The notes beneath the pieces were generated by a model, which was given only the letters and a program-made list of their open reading frames with translations, had not been told where the DNA came from and ran no database searches. 64,000 nt of DNA, from positions 1 through 64,000 of the forward strand of contig NZ_CALIMF010000001.1 in the NCBI RefSeq assembly GCF_938028735.1, in the 5' to 3' direction. The position numbers and the translations under genes are program-made. This DNA is from an uncultured Thermanaerothrix sp. GTDB taxonomy: Bacteria > Chloroflexota > Anaerolineae > Anaerolineales > Anaerolineaceae. Below, one piece after another: positions 26,811 to 35,168 of the stretch (the first letter of the stretch is position 1; every line of letters starts with the position of its first letter).

Positions 26811-28328
26811 ATGGAATTATCTGAACTGGAAAAAATACGTCTCAAGAAAGTCTTTGAACTGCGTAACAATGGGATTGAACCCTATCCCACGCGGGCCAAT
26901 CCCACCCATTCTTCGCAGGAGGCTATTGCGGCCTTTGAGGCCGCGGAGAGGCAGGCTACTTCAGCGCCGGTGGAGGTAACCCTGGCGGGGCGCTTGCGTG
27001 CCATTCGCCCCATGGGTAAGGTGATTTTTGCCCATATCGAAGACGGCGCAGGGCGGATCCAGCTTTTCTTCCGCGTCAATGAATTGGGTGAGGAGCAAAT
27101 CCGCCATTTTGTTGATTATTATGACCTGGGCGATTTTGTTGAGGCCAGCGGAGTGATGTTTCGCACGCGTACCGGCGAGGTGACCCTGCATGTGCACCGT
27201 TTCCGCATGCTGGCCAAAGCCATCTCGCCCCTACCTGCGGCGAAGGATGAGGTTGTGGATGGCCAGGTCATCCGCCATGCTACGTTGAGTGATCCTGAAC
27301 TGCGCTACCGCCAACGTTATGCGGATCTGGCAGTCAATCCGGAGGTACGTGAGATCTTTCGCAAACGGGCGGCTATTGTGCGCGCCTTGCGAGAGTTTCT
27401 AGATCAGCGGGGCTTCCTGGAAGTTGAAACTCCGATCTTGCAACCTATTTACGGCGGTGCTGCAGCACGGCCTTTTGTAACTTATCACAACCAACTCAAA
27501 CAGCAACTTTATTTGCGCATCTCGTTTGAACTCTACCTGAAGCGTTTACTGGTAGGGGGCTATGAACGGGTATATGAGATTGGGCGTGATTTTCGCAATG
27601 AAGGGGTTTCGTTCAAGCACAACCCTGAATTCACGCAACTTGAGTTCTATATGGCTTACGCGGATTACTTAAAGGTCATGACACTGGCCGAGGAGATGTT
27701 GGCTTACGTATGTGACCGCGTCCTAGGCACGCGCCAAGTGACCTTCAACGGTCATGTTATTGATTTCAATCCTCCCTGGCGGCGTATTTCGCTCCGTGAG
27801 GCATTGATCGAAGCGGTAGGGATTGACATCGCGCAACATCCCACGACCGAGAGCCTGGCCGAGGCCATGCGTCAGAAGGGCCTGGCGGTAAAACCCAATG
27901 CCCCTCGGGGCAAGTTGATCGAGGGCCTATTGGGTGACTTTGTTGAGCCCAATCTGATCCAACCCACATTTGTTTATGATTATCCACGCGATATTTCGCC
28001 CCTAGCCAAGAACAAACCCGAGGATCCGGACACGGTGGAGCGCTTTGAGGGTTACGTGGGAGGCATGGAACTGTGCAATGCCTTTACCGAATTGAACGAC
28101 CCCCTGGAACAGGAGAAGCGCTTTCTGGAAATGGGGCGCACTTATGAGGCTGATGACGAAGACCGCCATCCCATGGATGAGGATTATCTGCGGGCAATGG
28201 CTTATGGCATGCCGCCAAACGGGGGGTTTGGAATGGGGATTGACCGGTTGGTTATGCTCTTGACCGATCGTCGTTCCATACGCGAGGTGATTCTTTTTCC
28301 ACACCTGCGCGAACGCGAGGTTGAGTAA
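26811..28328 (+). CDS. lysS: Lysyl-tRNA synthetase, class II
   Basis: 505 residues from ATG 26811, with GAGGG upstream; TTG 26805 is an alternative start. N-terminal OB anticodon-binding domain (residues 55-150), then the class II core: motif 2 around GRDFRNEGVSFKHNPEF and motif 3 in GFGMGIDRLVMLLT. The ELCNAFTELNDP stretch is the lysine-specific signature. Charges tRNA-Lys. Length is standard. Confidence 0.97.
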   Translation: MELSELEKIRLKKVFELRNNGIEPYPTRANPTHSSQEAIAAFEAAERQATSAPVEVTLAGRLRAIRPMGKVIFAHIEDGAGRIQLFFRVNELGEEQIRHFVDYYDLGDFVEASGVMFRTRTGEVTLHVHRFRMLAKAISPLPAAKDEVVDGQVIRHATLSDPELRYRQRYADLAVNPEVREIFRKRAAIVRALREFLDQRGFLEVETPILQPIYGGAAARPFVTYHNQLKQQLYLRISFELYLKRLLVGGYERVYEIGRDFRNEGVSFKHNPEFTQLEFYMAYADYLKVMTLAEEMLAYVCDRVLGTRQVTFNGHVIDFNPPWRRISLREALIEAVGIDIAQHPTTESLAEAMRQKGLAVKPNAPRGKLIEGLLGDFVEPNLIQPTFVYDYPRDISPLAKNKPEDPDTVERFEGYVGGMELCNAFTELNDPLEQEKRFLEMGRTYEADDEDRHPMDEDYLRAMAYGMPPNGGFGMGIDRLVMLLTDRRSIREVILFPHLREREVE

Positions 28329-28329
28329 A

Positions 28330-28397
28330 GCGGGGTCTGCACACTCGGGGGACGAAGAGGAAATAACATCTCGCCCCCGAATCTTAAAAAACCCCGC
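28330..28397 (+). terminator. Nested hairpins after lysS
   Basis: GCGGGGT (28330-28336) pairs with ACCCCGC (28391-28397) and encloses a second stem (28345-28351 with 28374-28380). There is no T tract. It may end the lysS message or form a boundary before the lexA promoter. Confidence 0.4.
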
Positions 28398-28402
28398 GAT
28401 GC

Positions 28403-28431
28403 TTGACATAGAACATTCGTTCATCTATAAT
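28403..28431 (+). promoter_or_regulatory. Consensus lexA promoter with embedded SOS box
   Basis: TTGACA (28403-28408) and TATAAT (28426-28431) are separated by exactly 17 nt, a full consensus sigma-70 promoter. Inside the spacer is GAACATTCGTTC (28411-28422), a GAAC-N4-GTTC box of the Gram-positive LexA type. LexA bound there would exclude polymerase, giving autoregulation. Confidence 0.9.
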
Positions 28432-28489
28432 AAAACTAAATTTGTGAATAGAACAGGCGATCCATAATGCTGCCCAGGGAGGAAGGGCC

Positions 28490-29197
28490 ATGGTCAAACC
28501 TAGAAACGGGCTGAGCGAGCGCCACAAGCGCATTTTGCAATTTATTGAGGAATATCGCCACCAAAACGGCTATTCCCCTTCCATTCGCGAGATTGGGGAT
28601 GCCATTGGTGTGGCATCCACATCTCTGGTTAACTATTACCTAGATCAACTTGAAGACTTGAAATATATCCAGCGTGATCGTTCCATCTCACGGGCGATTC
28701 GCGTTCTGCGTCCGCTGGTGGAAGGCAACGGCCGGCGAGGCAATGTCTTGCCAACTTTGCGCGAGGATTTTCTGGCCTTTCCTTTGATTGGGCGTATTGC
28801 GGCCGGCGTTCCCTTACCCGCCGTTCCTCAGGAAATCACCGAAGATTATGAGATGATCCATGTTGCCACCAGTGATTTTCCGGCCCGTGTACCCCGAGAA
28901 AATGTGTACGCGCTGGAAGTTCAAGGTGATTCTATGATTGACGCGCTGATTTACGACCGGGATATTGTCCTTGTGGAATACGCACAGGACGCAAATAAGG
29001 GCGACATGGTGGCGGTATGGTTTGATGATACAAATGAGACTACGTTGAAGTATTACGAGCCCGAATATGATCGCTATGGCCGTTTGCGCAGTGTGACCTT
29101 ACGGCCTGCTAACCCTACCATGCAACCTATCAAGGTGGAAAATCGCCCGCTCCGAATCCAGGGCAAAGTGGTCATGGTGATTCGCAAATATCGCTAG
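28490..29197 (+). CDS. lexA: SOS repressor LexA
   Basis: 235 residues. Winged-helix DNA-binding domain at residues 8-75 (SPSIREIGDAIGVASTSLVNYYL). The self-cleavage site is Ala-Gly in IGRIAAGVPLPA. The S24-type protease domain has catalytic Ser in VQGDSMID and Lys in ETTLKYY. RecA-stimulated cleavage would relieve repression on DNA damage. GGAGG precedes ATG 28490. Its own promoter carries a matching box. Convergent with a small membrane-protein gene 17 nt away. Confidence 0.95.
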   Translation: MVKPRNGLSERHKRILQFIEEYRHQNGYSPSIREIGDAIGVASTSLVNYYLDQLEDLKYIQRDRSISRAIRVLRPLVEGNGRRGNVLPTLREDFLAFPLIGRIAAGVPLPAVPQEITEDYEMIHVATSDFPARVPRENVYALEVQGDSMIDALIYDRDIVLVEYAQDANKGDMVAVWFDDTNETTLKYYEPEYDRYGRLRSVTLRPANPTMQPIKVENRPLRIQGKVVMVIRKYR

Positions 29198-29214
29198 TAA
29201 CCAAGCAAGCCCTT

Positions 29215-29559
29215 TCAGGGCGTAGGGGGATCATCATCGTGCCTTCGGCGCAGAATGACGCTCAGTGTCCCGCCGATGACAATCAGCACCAGGATGGCGC
29301 TGCCCAGAATGATACCGTTCGTCTGGGTGGTGTTCTCCAGGAATTCGGGGGGCAAGGGGGTTACCAAGGGTTCGCTTTCATTTTGCATGACCACTGGTGT
29401 AGGGGTATCGACGAGGGTGGGGGTCAGTGCTTGTGGTGAGGCCGCAGCAGGCGGAGTTGGAGCCTTCCAGGCCTGCGCACCGATGAGAAAGGCCAGGATC
29501 AGGAGAAAATACAGGCCAAAGCGCAAAAAGGAAGAGAAAGAAGGAGGAAGAGGTCTCAT
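29215..29559 (-). CDS. Small bitopic membrane protein with Pro/Thr linker
   Basis: 114 residues. An N-terminal hydrophobic segment (12-30), an extracytoplasmic Pro/Thr-rich stretch and a second membrane helix near 83-105 followed by RRRHDDD. No catalytic motif. It lies 8 nt downstream of the orphan solute-binding gene on the same strand, so it is probably the last gene of that unit. Function unknown. Confidence 0.6.
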   Translation of the reverse strand: MRPLPPSFSSFLRFGLYFLLILAFLIGAQAWKAPTPPAAASPQALTPTLVDTPTPVVMQNESEPLVTPLPPEFLENTTQTNGIILGSAILVLIVIGGTLSVILRRRHDDDPPTP

Positions 29560-29567
29560 TGTGGCAT

Positions 29568-30884
29568 TCAGGGGCGGCGAAGTTGTTCCACAGCGGCCGT
29601 TGCTGCCGTGACCGGATCGGCTTGTTGCTTGAGCACTTGTTGGGTAGCAAACGAGAGCACTGGGCGTAGACTATCCAGCGCCGGGTTAGGGGGAGGGATG
29701 CGAGCGCTCAGGATGATCTGGCTGAGAGCGTCACGGAGATTGGCATCGCTCCAAGCATTCAGGACGCTCAGCCGGGTGGGCAGGTAACCCGCTGCCTGTG
29801 ACCAGGGCGCCAGGAATTCTGAAGCACTTAGGTAAGCCGCCAGACGCACGCTGAGGGTGCGCCGTTGCGGGTCGGGGTCGGCAATGGCCCACATCCATCC
29901 GTTGGCGAGGGTGTAGGAATTGCCGCTGAGGGCTGGAATTGGATGAATGACGGCATCGGCGGGTAGATCTACGAGGTAATTGCTGCTCCAGGTGAGTGCC
30001 CCGTCTGCACGACGTTCCAGGAAAGTCTGCCAGACCTGTCCATCGCTCTGTAGCGTAGTGATCCAGTTTGGGAAGACCCCCCGGCGTGCCGCTTCGGCAT
30101 AGAGGGTAAAGACCTGCTCCAGGGGCTCTTGCTCCAAAGTGGGCAGCCCCTGACCATTCTGTACCTTTCCCCCGGCCCCCAGGTAGAGTACCAGCGTGGT
30201 CAGGGAGTCATTGCCAGCAAAAGCAATCGTTCGCCCGCGGGCAAGCAGGTCCTCCCACGAGGTGGGCGGTGCCCCTAGCATTGCCGGGCGATACACCAGA
30301 GCATAGGCATCCCCTGCAAATGGCAGGCCGTAAAGGCGCTCCTGGAGCGTGCCCAAGCTGCGGGCATAACCTAACCAATCCTGATCCAATCCTTGGGGAA
30401 AGGCTTCGTCCAAAGAGTAGATCAGGCCCTTGAGAGCCGCATTTTCTAAATCGGCGCGGTTAAGCGCAATGACGCCGGGCACAGCAGCAGGTGCAGCGGC
30501 TGAGGCTGCTGCCAAGGAATCCAATAATCCACCCGGTCCGCTGCTGGTTTTGACGCGTACCTTTACAATTACGCCCGGATTATCGCTCATGAATTGGATT
30601 AAGCGCTGCCGGAGTAACTGCGCGGCCGGGGTTTCGTTGGCCGGGTCCAGCTGTGGAGGCAGCCACAGGGTAATGACGGCCGGTGCCGCTGCGGGGGGCG
30701 ATGCGGTTGGAGTGGAGGTCAAGTTAGGTGTGGGGGTGGTCGGCAGGAGTGGAATTGGGCTGGCCGTTGGTTGGCCGACTGGCCCTGTCCAGGAAAGGCC
30801 CTGGCAGGCAATTAGCACCCCCCCTACAACCGCGGTTATAACTCGGGCGATCCAGTGTCGTAATCTGGAATCTGCCAGTTTCAT
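29568..30884 (-). CDS. Family 1 extracellular solute-binding lipoprotein without permease
   Basis: 438 residues from ATG 30884, 11 nt after the preceding M42 gene; the longer frame upstream overlaps that gene and is rejected. Lipobox LIACQGL, a Thr/Pro linker, then an SBP_bac_1-like fold (ITLWLPPQLDP; YGLPFAGDAYALVYRPAML; TSWEDLLARG), the pattern of sugar- or oligosaccharide-binding proteins. No ABC permease or ATPase is adjacent. It may serve a transporter encoded elsewhere. The same-strand link to three aminopeptidases is curious. Confidence 0.8.
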   Translation of the reverse strand: MKLADSRLRHWIARVITAVVGGVLIACQGLSWTGPVGQPTASPIPLLPTTPTPNLTSTPTASPPAAAPAVITLWLPPQLDPANETPAAQLLRQRLIQFMSDNPGVIVKVRVKTSSGPGGLLDSLAAASAAAPAAVPGVIALNRADLENAALKGLIYSLDEAFPQGLDQDWLGYARSLGTLQERLYGLPFAGDAYALVYRPAMLGAPPTSWEDLLARGRTIAFAGNDSLTTLVLYLGAGGKVQNGQGLPTLEQEPLEQVFTLYAEAARRGVFPNWITTLQSDGQVWQTFLERRADGALTWSSNYLVDLPADAVIHPIPALSGNSYTLANGWMWAIADPDPQRRTLSVRLAAYLSASEFLAPWSQAAGYLPTRLSVLNAWSDANLRDALSQIILSARIPPPNPALDSLRPVLSFATQQVLKQQADPVTAATAAVEQLRRP

Positions 30885-30895
30885 CTGTAAGGCAC

Positions 30896-31894
30896 TCAGG
30901 CCAGATTTACCGGTTGCGAAAGTAAAGCCACCAACAGCGCGACTGCGTTCTGCACGTCGTCGTAATCCACCATCTCGGATGGAGAGTGAATATATCGGCA
31001 GGGGATAGAAAGACAGCCCGAAGGCACGCCGGCACGGGTCAGCTGGATGGCACGTGCGTCGGTGCTGCCGGCTTCCAGAACCTCCAGTTGGTAGGGGAGA
31101 TTGGCCTTTTCGGCTGTCTCCACCATCCAACGCACTACCCGTGGATCGGCCAGCATGCCACTATCGCGGACTTTGATGGCCGGCCCTTTGCCCAGCGCGA
31201 CGGCCATCTTGAGGCCTTTGGGCGTATCGCCGGTAAGGGTGACATCCACCGAAAGCCCCAGTTCGGGGTCTACCCCAAAGGCGGCCGGGGTGACGCCGCG
31301 TGTTCCCACTTCCTCCTGGGTGGTGAAAACCAGGTAAATCTCGTTAGGGGTATCGCCTAGGCGGCGCAGGGCTTCGATCTGGATGGCGCAGGCAATGCGG
31401 TCATCCATGGATTTAGCCACCAGGCGCTTGCCCAAGTCGAGGAATGGACGCTCGAAAGCGGCCACATCACCGACCTTGACCGGACAATCCTCCCTGCTGG
31501 TTGCGCCCACGTCAATAAAGAGCCGATCAAAACTGTGGACGCGCTCCATACTATCAAGTTTCTCACCGCCGATGACGCCGCGCACGCCGTTGACAAATTG
31601 CACGCGTCCGCCCAAGCAGGTATGGGGGCGCACCCCGCCGATGGTCGTAAAGCGTACAAATCCATCCTCTTCAACATGAGTGACAATGACGCCGATCTCG
31701 TCCATGTGGGCGGCGGTCATGATGCGTAGCCCGCCTTCGCGCTTCTGCCCTTTGCGGACGATCAGGTTGCCCAGGGCATCCACGCGCATCTCATCGGCGT
31801 AGGGGGCTACTTCTTCTTTGATCAACTCACGTACGGTCTGTTCATACCCCGAGGGGCCAATGGCTTCAACTAGTTTGCGAATTAGGTCTTTCAT
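30896..31894 (-). CDS. M42 family metallo-aminopeptidase, copy C
   Basis: 332 residues. M42 ligands and catalytic residues are in order: His in AAHMDEIG, bridging Asp in KSMDDR, Glu pair in TQEEVGTRG, Asp in SVDVTLTG, and the late His in YIHSPSEM. The family forms dodecameric tetrahedral (TET) cytosolic peptidases that trim peptides from the N-terminus using Zn or Co. Third of three adjacent paralogues on this strand. Start ATG 31894 is 25 nt after copy B. Confidence 0.93.
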   Translation of the reverse strand: MKDLIRKLVEAIGPSGYEQTVRELIKEEVAPYADEMRVDALGNLIVRKGQKREGGLRIMTAAHMDEIGVIVTHVEEDGFVRFTTIGGVRPHTCLGGRVQFVNGVRGVIGGEKLDSMERVHSFDRLFIDVGATSREDCPVKVGDVAAFERPFLDLGKRLVAKSMDDRIACAIQIEALRRLGDTPNEIYLVFTTQEEVGTRGVTPAAFGVDPELGLSVDVTLTGDTPKGLKMAVALGKGPAIKVRDSGMLADPRVVRWMVETAEKANLPYQLEVLEAGSTDARAIQLTRAGVPSGCLSIPCRYIHSPSEMVDYDDVQNAVALLVALLSQPVNLA

Positions 31895-31919
31895 GGTGTC
31901 TCCTTGCGGGCAAAGATTT

Positions 31920-32975
31920 CTAACGTTCGGTGCTTAGAGCTTCGGGGGTGAGGGCATGAAGGGCCTGAGTCATCAGGTAGAGGGTGTTGGCCCAATCTTC
32001 AACGCGTGCAATGGCTACTGCGCTGTGGGCGTGGCGGATCGGTACGGAGACCGATACGCTGGGGATGCCCGTCCGCTGGCGATGAATGGCGCCGGCGTCG
32101 GTGCCCCCACCGCCGGGTTGGCGAATTTGATAAGGGATGCGGTGTTCATCGGCTACCCGGAGCAAGAAACGCACCAAGCGGGGGTCGGAGAGCGTAGTGC
32201 CATCGGCCACGTAGATCGCTGGGCCCTGGCCCAAGCGGGTGTTGTAAGCCGTGTTCTCGCTGCCATCCCAAGTGGGCAGGTCGTTAGCAGGGGTGGCATC
32301 GAGGACGAAAGCCAGGTCAGGATCGAGGGCGTAGGCCGCTACCCGTGCGCCGCGTAGGCCAATCTCCTCTTGCACGGTGAAGGCGGCCTGAAACTCGAGG
32401 TGTGGCGGCGCTTGGCGCAGTAATTCGATCAGCGTGGCGATGCCCAGCCGGTCATCCAAGGCTTTACCCAGCAGGCTTGGGCCCACTCTCTTGAGAGAAG
32501 TAGCAAATACGGCGCGATCCCCCGGCTTGGCCTTTTTACTTCCCTCTGGCCCTAGATCAATCCGCAGGCTCTCGGTGGCAATGGCTGATTTGCGTTCTTC
32601 AGGAGTGGTGAGGTGGATGGGGCGGGCACCAATTACGCCTGGCAGATGGTCTTTGCCCACCCAGACCGGTTTCCCAGGTAACTGGCGTGGGTCAATGCCG
32701 CCGACGATCTCAAACTTGTAGAGGCCCCCTTCCTCCTCATCTACAATCATCAAACCCACTTCGTCCATGTGCGCAGCCAGCATGACCCGCAGGCAGGGTT
32801 GTTTTTGGGCGTGCTTGATCGCTAGAACATTGCCGAGTGCGTCTACCCTGACCTCATCTGCCAGTGGCTGCACGGTCTCAAGGATGATTTTGCGCACTTC
32901 GCCTTCATCCCCGGAGACTGCGCAGGCATTCGAAAGACGTTCAAGCAAGTCGAACGGCAGGTTTTGGGTTTCCAT
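31920..32975 (-). CDS. M42 family metallo-aminopeptidase, copy B
   Basis: 351 residues from ATG 32975, 2 nt after the stop of copy A. TTG 32981 is possible but would overlap that stop. Motifs: AAHMDEVG, KALDDRLG, QEEIGLRG, VLDATPAND and RHAHSAVA. All catalytic and metal positions are kept. Loops differ from the other two copies, so substrate preference probably differs (acidic, hydrophobic or basic N-termini in characterised TET peptidases). Confidence 0.93.
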   Translation of the reverse strand: METQNLPFDLLERLSNACAVSGDEGEVRKIILETVQPLADEVRVDALGNVLAIKHAQKQPCLRVMLAAHMDEVGLMIVDEEEGGLYKFEIVGGIDPRQLPGKPVWVGKDHLPGVIGARPIHLTTPEERKSAIATESLRIDLGPEGSKKAKPGDRAVFATSLKRVGPSLLGKALDDRLGIATLIELLRQAPPHLEFQAAFTVQEEIGLRGARVAAYALDPDLAFVLDATPANDLPTWDGSENTAYNTRLGQGPAIYVADGTTLSDPRLVRFLLRVADEHRIPYQIRQPGGGGTDAGAIHRQRTGIPSVSVSVPIRHAHSAVAIARVEDWANTLYLMTQALHALTPEALSTER

Positions 32976-32977
32976 GA

Positions 32978-34042
32978 TCAATCTTCCCAGCGGATTTTTT
33001 CGATGAAATCGGCTTCTAGGCCGGTGATGAACTCAGCTAGCAGGTGCCCAGTGCGTTGAATATCTTTGAGTGAGATGACCTCGACTGGGGTGTGCATGTA
33101 ACGTAGAGGGAGGCTCACCACCATGGTGGGAATGCCTTCTGCAACGACTTGCATGGCAAAAGCATCCGTGCCCGAATGGCGCGGCATGACCTCAACAGTG
33201 TGGGGAATATCCAGACGCTCAGCCAGATTCTTGAATGCCTTGAAGAGCGCTGGGTGGATGTTAGGCCCCCATCCTAGGACTGGGCCCTTGCCCAACCCAA
33301 AGGCGCGGTAATCACTGTTGACCCCCGGCCCACGGGCGAAGGTCACATCCACGGCAATGGCCAGATCGGGGCGCACACTGAAGGGCGAAGTAAACCCTCC
33401 TCCCAGTGTTTCCTCTTCTTGCACGGTCGCCACTGCCCATACGTCCCAGACGTGCTGACGGCGTTGCAGTTCCTGCAGGCAGATGGTGAGCGCAGCGACC
33501 GAGGCCCGATTATCTAGACTGTGGCCGGCCAGCGTTTCGCCAGTAAGTTCAAGCGGAGGCTGGGCGAACGAGACCAGATCGCCCACGCGCACCAGAGCCC
33601 TGACCTCCTCTGCCGGTAGGCCGGTATCCACAAAGAGGTACTCTATATCAACGGCGCTTTTTTCTCCCAGGTGGGGGGGGAGCAAGCGAGGGGAGGGTTG
33701 CAGAATTACGCCGGGCAGGTCACGTCGCCCGTGCACAATGACCGGTTGCCCTGGCAGGATGCGCGCATCTACGCCACCCACTTCGGTAATACGGATGAAT
33801 CCATCTACTATCTGGCTGACCATGAGTCCAATGGCATCCATGTGTGCAGCAATGAGCAGGCGCGGGCGAGGTTCGGGGCCCTGACCACGGCGCAAGGCGT
33901 GGAGGCTACCCAGTGGGCTGACCGTGATCTCATCAACCCACGGGCGCCAGGCTTCGGCAATGGCTGTGCGCACAGAGGTTTCGTAGCCTGAAAGCCCGGG
34001 TAGCGAAATCAAATGCTTGAGAAAATCTTTAGTGTTGTTCAT
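32978..34042 (-). CDS. M42 family metallo-aminopeptidase, copy A
   Basis: 354 residues. Motifs: AAHMDAIG, HSLDNRAS, QEEETLGGG, AVDVTFARG and YMHTPVEV. It has Asn where copies B and C have the second Asp of DDR, and an EEET rather than EEIG/EEVG catalytic loop. It is the most divergent copy but still looks active. First gene of a run that continues with copies B and C and a solute-binding lipoprotein. Confidence 0.92.
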   Translation of the reverse strand: MNNTKDFLKHLISLPGLSGYETSVRTAIAEAWRPWVDEITVSPLGSLHALRRGQGPEPRPRLLIAAHMDAIGLMVSQIVDGFIRITEVGGVDARILPGQPVIVHGRRDLPGVILQPSPRLLPPHLGEKSAVDIEYLFVDTGLPAEEVRALVRVGDLVSFAQPPLELTGETLAGHSLDNRASVAALTICLQELQRRQHVWDVWAVATVQEEETLGGGFTSPFSVRPDLAIAVDVTFARGPGVNSDYRAFGLGKGPVLGWGPNIHPALFKAFKNLAERLDIPHTVEVMPRHSGTDAFAMQVVAEGIPTMVVSLPLRYMHTPVEVISLKDIQRTGHLLAEFITGLEADFIEKIRWED

Positions 34043-34074
34043 AGTTTTGTGAGCATATAATTCAGAATTTTTTT

Positions 34075-34494
34075 TCAGGGGGTTTCGGTTAGAGTTGGGA
34101 TAGGGGAAGGCGATGGGGGCAAAGGCGTTGGAGTGGAGGTCGCCTCCGGCGTTGGGGTAGATGTTGGAGTGCTCGTGGATGTAGGGGTTTCCGTGCGCGG
34201 TGGCGGGGTGAAGGGAGTGAAGGTGACCGTTGGGGTCCAGGTCTGGGTGGGCGTTTCAGTGAGAGTTGGGGTGAAGGTCTGGCTGGGCAGGGTGACCGTG
34301 GGGGCAAGCGTGCCGGACGAGGTTGGGGTCAGGGCTTCCAGGCTGGGGGTGGCAGATGGGGTTGGGGTGGTCTGGACAATGCGATTGCCAATTTGGAGGA
34401 TGATAAAGCCAAGGCAGTAACAAGGAAGCGTCGCCAGAATGATGAGCAACAGAACAGAACGAATGCGTTTACGCCGTTCGAGGGATGAAGCCAT
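34075..34494 (-). CDS. Small membrane protein with long Thr/Pro tail
   Basis: 139 residues. A basic N-terminus (ERRKRIR), one hydrophobic segment (14-35) containing two Cys, then about 95 residues of almost pure Thr/Pro/Ser repeats. The tail is low complexity and probably extracytoplasmic and glycosylated, a wall-spanning stalk without a head domain. It ends 32 nt before M42 copy A on the same strand. Function unknown; could be non-essential filler. Confidence 0.5.
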   Translation of the reverse strand: MASSLERRKRIRSVLLLIILATLPCYCLGFIILQIGNRIVQTTPTPSATPSLEALTPTSSGTLAPTVTLPSQTFTPTLTETPTQTWTPTVTFTPFTPPPRTETPTSTSTPTSTPTPEATSTPTPLPPSPSPIPTLTETP

Positions 34495-34670
34495 CGAGGT
34501 TGCCTCCAGCGCTTTTCATCATAACACGGGGCTTGACTGATGGCAAGATTGCCTTTGGAGGAGAATTTGACCCGATGAAGTCCATGGGCTGTGTTATACT
34601 TTTATACGTTGGCAAGTTTTGCGGGAAGGTAAGACCGAACCCTTATGCTTCGGTGGAGGAATTTGAGGGA

Positions 34671-35159
34671 ATGAAGACTTTATTGCTGATGCGTCATGCT
34701 AAATCCAGTTTCAAAGACGGCAGCGTGCCCGATTTTGAGCGTCCCTTGAGCAAGCGAGGAGAAAAGGATGCCCCACGGATGGGGAAACTGCTGCGTGAAA
34801 AAGACCTGGTGCCGGATTTAATTATTTCCTCCTCAGCGTCGCGGGCCAAGGCGACGGCTGAACTGGTGGCCGACAAAAGCGGTTACAAGGGAGATATCCT
34901 CTACGTTGAAGATTTGTACCTAGGTGAGCCGGCAGCATACCTGGAAGCCTTGCGCAACCTCGATGATGAAGTGGAGACCGTTCTGGTGATTGGGCACAAC
35001 CCCGGCCTGGAAACCCTGCTTCAGATCCTGACCGATAAGGTTGAATCGCTTTCGACGGCGGCAATTGCCCACCTTGAGGTGCCGCTCCGCACCTGGAAAG
35101 CACTGGATACGACGGTCATTGCCACCCTCAAACACCTCTGGCGGCCACGCGATTTGTAA
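34671..35159 (+). CDS. sixA: SixA-type phosphohistidine phosphatase
   Basis: 162 residues from ATG 34671, with GGAGG at 34655-34659; the frame open from 34485 overlaps the divergent gene and is rejected. Histidine-phosphatase motif LLLMRHAKSS (catalytic His) and the second His in VIGHNPGLE. SixA dephosphorylates phosphohistidine in phosphotransfer proteins, although bacterial relatives vary. Convergent with the GH5 gene, 9 nt apart. Confidence 0.88.
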   Translation: MKTLLLMRHAKSSFKDGSVPDFERPLSKRGEKDAPRMGKLLREKDLVPDLIISSSASRAKATAELVADKSGYKGDILYVEDLYLGEPAAYLEALRNLDDEVETVLVIGHNPGLETLLQILTDKVESLSTAAIAHLEVPLRTWKALDTTVIATLKHLWRPRDL

Positions 35160-35168
35160 GGTGTGGCG

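Noticed and set aside
28330-28397. Riboswitch between lysS and lexA
   Set aside because: The paired segments lie before the lexA -35 element, so they would not be in the lexA transcript.
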